Assembly (NCBI RefSeq): GCF_037094495.1 | Contig: NZ_CP146612.1 | Span: forward strand, 248,001 to 312,000 | Length of the DNA: 64,000 nucleotides | DNA from: Dehalogenimonas sp. W | Lineage (GTDB): Bacteria; Chloroflexota; Dehalococcoidia; Dehalococcoidales; Dehalococcoidaceae | Direction of reading: 5' to 3' | Shown here: piece by piece, positions 58,478-64,000 of the stretch | Numbering within the stretch: position 1 is the stretch's first letter | Layout of the letters: each line of letters opens with the position of its first letter | Made by a program: the position numbers and the translations under genes | Notes under the pieces: model-generated | Seen by the model: the letters and a program-made list of their open reading frames with translations, nothing else | What the model was told of the DNA's origin: nothing | Databases searched by the model: none

Positions 58478-59547
58478 TGATGAACGAAATAATGCTGGAC
58501 CAAACCGAGACGTATGAAAAACTTGATCCTGAGGGCATGGGGCAGCGCATCCGCGAGTTACCCGAAACCCTGCTGAACGCCTGGAATCAGGCCGCTGAGT
58601 TTGAACTGCCGGATTATCAGGGTATTGATAAGGTGCTGGTGCTGGGCATGGGCGGTTCGGCCATCGGCGGCGATCTGGTGCGCCGGCTGCTGATGAGCGA
58701 ATCCAAAGCCCAGATCAGTGTGCTGCGGGATTATGACCTGCCCGGCTGGGTGGACGATAAAACACTGGTAATCGCCTCCAGTTATTCAGGAAATACCGAG
58801 GAGACATTATCAGGGTTTGAACAGGCCTTAAACGGCCCGGCGAAGAAGCTGGTTATTACCACCGGCGGGCGATTGCTGGAATTGGCCCGGGAACATGATA
58901 TTCCGGCTTTTGTCTTTGATTACAAAGCTCAACCACGGGCTGCCGTAGCCTGGGGCATATTTCCACTGCTGAACTTCCTGACCCGTATGGGATTGGCGGC
59001 GGACAAGAATCCCGATGTTTCAGAAGCGGCGCTGGTTACTGAGCAATTCGCCCGGAAAATAGAGCCCGGCAAGGCCCTGAGTCACAATCTGGCCAAGGAA
59101 ATGGCCTATAAGCTATTCGGGCGCATCCCGGTGGTTTACGGCGCCGGATTAGCCGTTGAGGTGGCCTACCGCTGGCAGACCCAGTTCAGTGAGAACGCCA
59201 AGCAATGGGCGTTTTCTCAAACCTTCCCGGAACTGAATCATAACGCTATTGCCGGCTATCAACTTCCCGAACAACTGGTGCCCAGTCTGGCGGTGGTGAT
59301 GCTGCGCTCCAACCACCTGTCGGAACGCATCGTCAAACGATATTATGTTACCGCCGACCTGCTGGGCAAATCCGGCGCCAGGGTCAACTTTGCCGACGGC
59401 CGGGGCATCAGCCCGCTGGCCCAGATGATGAGCCTGATTCTGATGGGTGATTATGTCAGCTACTACCTGGCACTGCTCAATAACGCCGACCCGTCGCCGG
59501 TGGAGAATATCAGTTATCTTAAGAAACGGCTGGCCGAATCCACTTAA
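58477..59547 (+). CDS. Bifunctional phosphoglucose/phosphomannose isomerase (SIS domain)
   Basis: The 356-residue product has SIS-domain motifs (VLGMGGSAIGGDLVRR, IASSYSGNTEETL) and the C-terminal NHNAIAGY of archaeal-type bifunctional PGI/PMI. It interconverts fructose-6-phosphate with glucose-6- and mannose-6-phosphate. With the mutase it connects glycolytic hexose phosphates to sugar-1-phosphates. The starts TAATG and ATGATG couple it to the mutase gene. Confidence 0.92.
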   Translation: MMNEIMLDQTETYEKLDPEGMGQRIRELPETLLNAWNQAAEFELPDYQGIDKVLVLGMGGSAIGGDLVRRLLMSESKAQISVLRDYDLPGWVDDKTLVIASSYSGNTEETLSGFEQALNGPAKKLVITTGGRLLELAREHDIPAFVFDYKAQPRAAVAWGIFPLLNFLTRMGLAADKNPDVSEAALVTEQFARKIEPGKALSHNLAKEMAYKLFGRIPVVYGAGLAVEVAYRWQTQFSENAKQWAFSQTFPELNHNAIAGYQLPEQLVPSLAVVMLRSNHLSERIVKRYYVTADLLGKSGARVNFADGRGISPLAQMMSLILMGDYVSYYLALLNNADPSPVENISYLKKRLAEST

Positions 59548-59566
59548 CCGCGTAACTCATCTTAAA

Positions 59567-59598
59567 CAAAAAAACCGCCTCTTTCAGGCGGTTTTTTT
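59567..59598 (+). terminator. Intrinsic terminator of the metK-isomerase run
   Basis: ACCGCCT (59574-59580), loop CTTTC, AGGCGGT (59586-59592), flanked by A7 before and T7 after. The A-run also lets it work for the opposite strand. Confidence 0.9.
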
Positions 59599-59613
59599 AT
59601 ATCAATAAAGAAA

Positions 59614-59639
59614 GCCCGCACGGCATATGCCGTGCGGGC
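59614..59639 (-). terminator. Terminator of the ribosomal operon
   Basis: A perfect 26-nt palindrome (arms GCCCGCACGGCA). On the minus strand it is followed by TTTCTTTATTG, immediately after rpsI. Confidence 0.85.
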
Positions 59640-59669
59640 CTATTTTCGGATGTAAAACCTAACCGGGTA

Positions 59670-60065
59670 TTAACGCTTGGTGTACTGCGGCGCCTTACGG
59701 GCGCGTTTCAAACCAGGCTTCTTGCGTTCTTTGGTGCGTGAATCCCGGGTCAGTAACCCGTTTTCCCGCAGCACGCCCTTATGGTTCTCGTCAGCAGCGA
59801 CCAGCGCCCGGGACAGACCCATAGCGATGGCATCAGACTGCCCGGCAATTCCGCCGCCGGAGCACTTGACCATCACGCTGAACTTGCCAACCGTATCGGT
59901 TACTTCAAACGGCTTCATCACCGAGCGCAGGTATTCCGGCCGGTTAAAGCGCTCTTCAAACGGCTTGCCGTCCACTACAATGGCACCCTTACCGGGGGTC
60001 AAACGTACCTGAGCGACGGCAGTCTTACGCCGGCCGGTGCCCTGAAAATAATTCTTCTTTTCCAT
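59670..60065 (-). CDS. rpsI: 30S ribosomal protein S9
   Basis: The 131-residue product has GTGRRKTAVAQVRLTPG at the start, KCSGGGIAGQSDAIAMGLSRAL and the basic RNA-binding end KKPGLKRARKAPQYTKR. Its C-terminal tail reaches the P-site tRNA. It follows rplM by 21 bp. Confidence 0.97.
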   Translation of the reverse strand: MEKKNYFQGTGRRKTAVAQVRLTPGKGAIVVDGKPFEERFNRPEYLRSVMKPFEVTDTVGKFSVMVKCSGGGIAGQSDAIAMGLSRALVAADENHKGVLRENGLLTRDSRTKERKKPGLKRARKAPQYTKR

Positions 60066-60086
60066 CTTTATAATTCCTCGCTGCTA

Positions 60087-60515
60087 TTAGGCTTCTTTGG
60101 CGGCCGATACCTGGCCCAGGTGCGGATGTTCCGCGCCGGCGTACACCCGAAGTTTAGTAATCATCGCCGCGCCCAGCCGGTTCCGGGGCAACATGCCGCG
60201 GATAGCGCGTTCAATGGCAAAAGTGGGCTTTTTGGCCATCATTTCATTCAGACTGGCTTTGCGGAAGCCGCCGGGATAACCGGAGTGACGGTAGTACAAT
60301 TTGTCAGTACCCTTTTTGCCGGAAAAATCCACCTGGGCGGCGTTAACGACGATGACGCCGTCGCCGGTATCCAGATGACGGCAAAAAATCGGCTTGTGCT
60401 TGCCCATCAGGAGCCGAGCTGCTTCAGTCGCTACCTGCCCCAGCACTTTGCCCTTGGCATCAATGACATGCCATTCCCGGGTGATTTCTCCCGCTTTAAC
60501 ATTATAGGTTTTCAT
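60087..60515 (-). CDS. rplM: 50S ribosomal protein L13
   Basis: The 142-residue product contains WHVIDAKGKVLGQVATEAARLL and the RAIRGMLPRN signature of L13, an early-assembly 50S protein. Its start overlaps the truA stop by 14 bp. Confidence 0.97.
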   Translation of the reverse strand: MKTYNVKAGEITREWHVIDAKGKVLGQVATEAARLLMGKHKPIFCRHLDTGDGVIVVNAAQVDFSGKKGTDKLYYRHSGYPGGFRKASLNEMMAKKPTFAIERAIRGMLPRNRLGAAMITKLRVYAGAEHPHLGQVSAAKEA

Positions 60516-61287
60516 TGTAATCTCCCAAATCCTTCACATAATTAACACTGATCAGGCACAGGCCTTTGCCCGGTACCGCCGGTCCGGCTGAGCCGGGCAC
60601 CGCCGCGGTCATCAGTTCACTAAACTCATCCAGAGTCATTTTTCCCTGACCAACCTTGATCAGAGAGCCGACGATGTTCCGTACCTGATGCGGCAGGAAC
60701 GAAGCCGCCTTAATCCGGAACGTAATCTCGGCATCCTGCCGGACAACTTCCGCGGCGTCCACCCGGCGGATGGTGCTGCCCGCCTTCTTACCCAGCCTGC
60801 TGGCAAAGGCGGCCATATCGTGGTTACCCACCAGCATCGCCGCCGCCTGATTCATGGCTGATAAATCCAGCTCACCATACACCCGGTAACTGTATCGTTC
60901 CCGCAGCGGCGAAGGCACCGGACTGTGCCAGATGTGGTAACAGTATTCCCGGCTGACGGCGTGACGCCGAACATCAAATTCTTCAGGCACCCGATACACG
61001 CCCAGCACGGCGATTTCCGCCGGCAGAAAGTGATTCAGCGCGGTAGCTACGGTTTCCAGCGGCAAATCAAGTTCAGTCCGAAAACTGACTACCTGACCGG
61101 TAGCCGAAACCCCGGCATCGGTACGGCCGGCAAGGTGTACCCGAATCTTTGTCCCAGCCAGCTTTTCAAGCGCGGTTTCCAGTTCCGACTGAATAGTTGC
61201 CCCGTGACGTTGCGCCTGAGAGCCACGATACCCTGTCCCGTCATATTCAATTGTTAAAACCAGTTTTTGCTTATTTAGAGCAGCCAA
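60502..61287 (-). CDS. truA: tRNA pseudouridine(38-40) synthase
   Basis: The start is placed at a TTG (61287) eight bases after the rplQ stop; the open frame extends into rplQ but homology begins with KLVLTIEYDGTGYRG. The 261-residue product has the catalytic Asp in LAGRTDAGVSATGQV, FLPHQVRNIVGSLIKVG and the tail VPGKGLCLISVNY. It isomerises uridines in the anticodon stem-loop. Confidence 0.92.
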   Translation of the reverse strand: MAALNKQKLVLTIEYDGTGYRGSQAQRHGATIQSELETALEKLAGTKIRVHLAGRTDAGVSATGQVVSFRTELDLPLETVATALNHFLPAEIAVLGVYRVPEEFDVRRHAVSREYCYHIWHSPVPSPLRERYSYRVYGELDLSAMNQAAAMLVGNHDMAAFASRLGKKAGSTIRRVDAAEVVRQDAEITFRIKAASFLPHQVRNIVGSLIKVGQGKMTLDEFSELMTAAVPGSAGPAVPGKGLCLISVNYVKDLGDYNENL

Positions 61288-61294
61288 AACAAAG

Positions 61295-61648
61295 CTACTT
61301 GAGCAACTCCACCACGGCCATTGGTGCGGCATCACCCTGACGCGGCTCCAGTTTGATGACCCGGGTATAGCCGCCTTTACGGTCGGCGAATCGTCCGGCC
61401 AACTCATCAAACAGCTTGGAAACCACCTTTTCGTCATAGATAAAGGCCAGCGCCCGTCGCCGGGCATTCAAGTCACCCTTTTTGCCCAAAGTGACCATCT
61501 TTTCCGCTACCCGCCGGATTTCCTTGGCGCGGGATTCGGTAGTGGTTATTTTTTCATAACCGATCAAATCAGTCACTAAGCCACGGAAAAGGGCCTGGCG
61601 CTGCCCGGAATCACGATCAAAACGTTTGCTTCTTAGTCCGTGTCGCAT
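61295..61648 (-). CDS. rplQ: 50S ribosomal protein L17
   Basis: The 117-residue product starts [20 protein letters not shown], includes [18 protein letters not shown] and ends in [20 protein letters not shown]. It lies near the exit tunnel. It follows rpoA by 11 bp, the usual order. Confidence 0.97.
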   Translation of the reverse strand: MRHGLRSKRFDRDSGQRQALFRGLVTDLIGYEKITTTESRAKEIRRVAEKMVTLGKKGDLNARRRALAFIYDEKVVSKLFDELAGRFADRKGGYTRVIKLEPRQGDAAPMAVVELLK

Positions 61649-61659
61649 ATTATCTCACC

Positions 61660-62676
61660 TTACTCAGCGGCCGCATCAGCGCGCTTGCGCCGGGGCTTTT
61701 TTGTTTCTTCTTCTACTTCTTCAACCACCCCGGACAGTAATCCCTCCGGTGCGTTGAACGACAGGTCAAACGCCTGCAGGCGTTCTTCAAGCTCATTGAG
61801 GCTCTTCAGACCGAAGTTGCGCAGACCCATTAATTCGTCAATGCCTTTGCTGAGCAGTTCGCCGACGGTATTGAGACCGGCATGCCGCAGACAGTTAAGG
61901 GAACGAACCGAAAGATCCAGTTGCTCAATGGGCATGTTGAATTTTTCTTCGGGAATCGCCAGTTTCACCGGTGGTGTATTAGAGATCTTCAGCGCCGGAG
62001 CACCGATTTCGGTGAATGGCTGAAAATGACTTACCAAAACCCCCGCTGACTGAGATATGGCGTCAGCCGGCGACATGGTGCCGTCCATCCAGATGCGCAT
62101 ATGCAGACGCTCGTAGCTCATTTCCTGCCCCATGTGAACCGGTTCAATTTCATAATTGACCTTTTCCACCGGGCTAAAAATGGCGTCCTGAGGAATAGTA
62201 CCGATAGCGGCATTGTCAGCGGCAGCAGCTTCAACGAACCCACGGCCGATCTCAACTTCCATCTCAACATATAAATGGGAATCGGCGTTATCCAAAGTAG
62301 CCAGATACAGATCCGGATTGGCTACTTCAAAATCGGATGACTTTGCAATATCACCGGCGGTGACCTGACGGGCGCCTTTAACGTCTAGGACCAGTCTCCC
62401 CGGATGGCCGGACAACGGCTTCAGTCTCAACCCTTTAAGGTTAAGCAGAAAGTTCATCGTATCTTCTTTGGCTCCGGGTAACGGCGAAAATTCATGCTGT
62501 ACGCCTTCAATGCGCACCTGAGTAACGGCAGCGCCGATCAGCGAGCTTAACAAGACCCTTCTCAGGGCATTGCCGATAGTAGTGCCGAAACCCTTTTCCA
62601 ACGGTTCTACCGTGAAATGGGCGTAGGCCTCATCAGCTTCTTTTGTTGCAATTAGGGGCTGGGCAATTTCTGTCAC
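61660..62676 (-). CDS. rpoA: RNA polymerase subunit alpha
   Basis: The 338-residue product has the alpha N-terminal assembly domain (TTIGNALRRVLLSSLIGAAV, the signature) and a C-terminal helix-hairpin-helix domain (LNTVGELLSKGIDELMGLRNFG). An unusual acidic-then-basic tail (VVEEVEEETKKPRRKRADAA) follows. GGAGG precedes the ATG. Confidence 0.97.
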   Translation of the reverse strand: MTEIAQPLIATKEADEAYAHFTVEPLEKGFGTTIGNALRRVLLSSLIGAAVTQVRIEGVQHEFSPLPGAKEDTMNFLLNLKGLRLKPLSGHPGRLVLDVKGARQVTAGDIAKSSDFEVANPDLYLATLDNADSHLYVEMEVEIGRGFVEAAAADNAAIGTIPQDAIFSPVEKVNYEIEPVHMGQEMSYERLHMRIWMDGTMSPADAISQSAGVLVSHFQPFTEIGAPALKISNTPPVKLAIPEEKFNMPIEQLDLSVRSLNCLRHAGLNTVGELLSKGIDELMGLRNFGLKSLNELEERLQAFDLSFNAPEGLLSGVVEEVEEETKKPRRKRADAAAE

Positions 62677-62703
62677 AGCCTGACCTCCTTAAGAATGAAC
62701 CAA

Positions 62704-63327
62704 CTAGCGTGAATAATATTCCACCGCAGCCTGGGGATCCAGTTTCTGGTCCAGGTCACCACGAGTGGGTAACGATACCACTTTACAGACAAGGGTTTTC
62801 CGGTCGACCGACAGCCAATCCGGAACAACCTTGGTGCCTATAACCTCGAGCACACGCTGGTAATAGGCTGTCTTGGTGCTCGTTTCACGGAAACCGATCT
62901 CGTCGGATTCGCGTACCACATAGGACGGAATATCCAGTTTACGGCCGTTAATCGTGAGATGACCGTGGCGCACCAATTGTCTGGCCTGGGCGCGGGAATC
63001 CGCCAGTCCCAACCGGTAAACGACATTGTCCAAACGTCTTTCCAGCAAGACGATAAAGTTATCACCGGTGACACCGGGTAGCCGTTCGGCTTCCGCAAAG
63101 AAACGCCGGAACTGACGTTCCAGAACACCGTAAGTGTAACGAATCTTCTGCTTTTCCCGCAGCTGGGTGCCGCGATCAGATAACCGGCGTGGGCGACCGG
63201 CCTGAGGACCGGGCGGCTTGGGCCGTTTATCAAAAGTGCATTTAGACACGCACTTGTTGCCTTTAAGCATAAGTTTTTCACCGCTGCGGCGGCATTGACG
63301 ACAAACTGCTAAATAATATCTGGCCAT
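62704..63327 (-). CDS. rpsD: 30S ribosomal protein S4
   Basis: The 207-residue product has a zinc-type N-terminus ([18 protein letters not shown], four Cys, the C+ form of S4), [19 protein letters not shown], and the S4 RNA-binding motif ([20 protein letters not shown]). It starts 16S assembly at the five-way junction. Confidence 0.97.
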   Translation of the reverse strand: MARYYLAVCRQCRRSGEKLMLKGNKCVSKCTFDKRPKPPGPQAGRPRRLSDRGTQLREKQKIRYTYGVLERQFRRFFAEAERLPGVTGDNFIVLLERRLDNVVYRLGLADSRAQARQLVRHGHLTINGRKLDIPSYVVRESDEIGFRETSTKTAYYQRVLEVIGTKVVPDWLSVDRKTLVCKVVSLPTRGDLDQKLDPQAAVEYYSR

Positions 63328-63333
63328 AATCCT

Positions 63334-63726
63334 CTATACCCGCCTTCTCTTGGGAGCCCGGCAACCATTGTGGGGAATGGGCGTCACGTCCCGGATACCG
63401 GTCACTACCAGGCCGGAGGCCTGAAGCTGACGAATAGCTGCTTCGCGGCCGGACCCGGGGCCCTTGACGAGCACCTCCACCTGACGCAAACCGCTCTCCA
63501 TCGCCTTTTTAACACAGTTCTGGGCTGCCATCTGAGCCGCATAAGGCGTACTCTTGCGGGAACCCTTGAACCCGGCATTACCGGCGCTGGTGGATGCCAG
63601 GGCGTTACCCTGCATATCGGTCAGCGTGATAATGGTATTGTTGAAGGTCGCCTGAATAAAGGCTTTACCTACCGGTATATTCTTCTTTTCTTTTTTCTTG
63701 ACGCCAGTGCGTTTTTTGGTCGCCAT
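63334..63726 (-). CDS. rpsK: 30S ribosomal protein S11
   Basis: The 130-residue product has a basic N-terminus ([20 protein letters not shown]), [16 protein letters not shown], and the S11 signature [18 protein letters not shown], ending CRAPKRRRV. It sits at the 30S platform, six bases before rpsD. Confidence 0.97.
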   Translation of the reverse strand: MATKKRTGVKKKEKKNIPVGKAFIQATFNNTIITLTDMQGNALASTSAGNAGFKGSRKSTPYAAQMAAQNCVKKAMESGLRQVEVLVKGPGSGREAAIRQLQASGLVVTGIRDVTPIPHNGCRAPKRRRV

Positions 63727-63756
63727 TAAAGCCTCCTACTTGGTGTAACTGTCATA

Positions 63757-64000
63757 TTATTTCTTCGCCGCGCCGCGTTTCTGACCGCGTCCGGCAACTG
63801 TCTTGCGCGGGCCGCGCCGGGTACGGGCATTAGTCTTGGTGCGCTGGCCATGCGCCGGCAAACCCCTGCGGTGCCGCATACCCCGATATGAACCGATATC
63901 GGTCAGCCGCTTTACGTTCAGGGTAATTTCCTTGCGCAGATCACCTTCAACACGATATTCCTTGTCAATGACTTCGCGCAAATGATTAAGCTCTTCATCG
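63757..64000 (-). CDS. rpsM: 30S ribosomal protein S13, N-terminus beyond the window
   Basis: The frame is open to the right edge and reads [19 protein letters not shown], then [27 protein letters not shown] and the basic C-terminus GQKRGAAKK. About 80 residues are present; the start lies outside. S13 contacts the 50S subunit and P-site tRNA. Confidence 0.95.
   Translation of the reverse strand, partial: DEELNHLREVIDKEYRVEGDLRKEITLNVKRLTDIGSYRGMRHRRGLPAHGQRTKTNARTRRGPRKTVAGRGQKRGAAKK

Overview
This 64 kb window looks like a chromosomal segment of an obligately organohalide-respiring member of the Chloroflexota class Dehalococcoidia, most likely Dehalogenimonas. The basis is a reductive dehalogenase gene pair (rdhA with a twin-arginine signal and two 4Fe-4S motifs, followed by the small membrane anchor rdhB). 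It also has a cobalamin-type 'core' methionine synthase, ThyX-type thymidylate synthesis, a short EF-Ts, and oxygen-sensitive enzymes such as a double-cubane-cluster reductase with its activase. The genus is inferred from gene content, not from a database match.

Layout. 1-455: 5' part of a lipoprotein gene (minus) leaving the window. 608-3076: comM, a DUF502 membrane protein and a small membrane protein. 3388-9665: a minus-strand block in which a PhoB/OmpR-type response regulator and its histidine kinase precede seven unrecognised membrane proteins and lipoproteins. 9666-10604: a repeat-filled gap ending in the rpsB promoter. 10605-15174: rpsB-tsf-pyrH-frr-argS. 15300-17015: a serine protease and a tandem copy that has lost two catalytic residues. 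17100-25145: flavodoxin-like protein, MerR regulator, trpS, purU, a DUF2178/XRE operon with its own operator, an aminotransferase with an Lrp regulator, a thiol-reductase pair, a ZTP riboswitch before a membrane MazG-like gene, and initiator tRNA-Met. 25206-31142: thyX, two small genes, valS, and a Ku plus DNA ligase pair for non-homologous end joining. 31492-33452: an AT-rich ATPase/TOPRIM-like pair that resembles a defence module. 33453-34257: repeats. 34258-43970: gatC, gatA, DinB-like protein, a leader-peptide attenuator in front of a double-cubane reductase/activase/YedF operon, and transporters. 43967-47867: uvrB and rdhAB (minus). 47868-48761: repeats plus a possible rdhA control region. 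48762-59547: a long plus-strand run built around the methionine/SAM cycle (mtnA, mtnP, core methionine synthase, ahcY, metK) and hexose-phosphate metabolism. 59670-64000: a minus-strand ribosomal/RNA polymerase operon (rpsM, rpsK, rpsD, rpoA, rplQ, truA, rplM, rpsI).

How it fits together. The methionine block is a nearly complete loop: methionine to SAM (MetK), SAH to homocysteine (AhcY), homocysteine to methionine (core synthase), with MtnP and MtnA salvaging methylthioadenosine. The most unusual regulatory features are a ZTP riboswitch controlling a membrane-anchored pyrophosphohydrolase-like protein, a 10-codon leader ORF with a near-perfect Shine-Dalgarno sequence and terminator ahead of the double-cubane reductase, and several genes whose consensus promoters place the transcription start at or next to the start codon (leaderless mRNAs). 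Intergenic gaps carry several families of dispersed repeats, including a 58-bp element present as identical inverted copies 23.6 kb apart.
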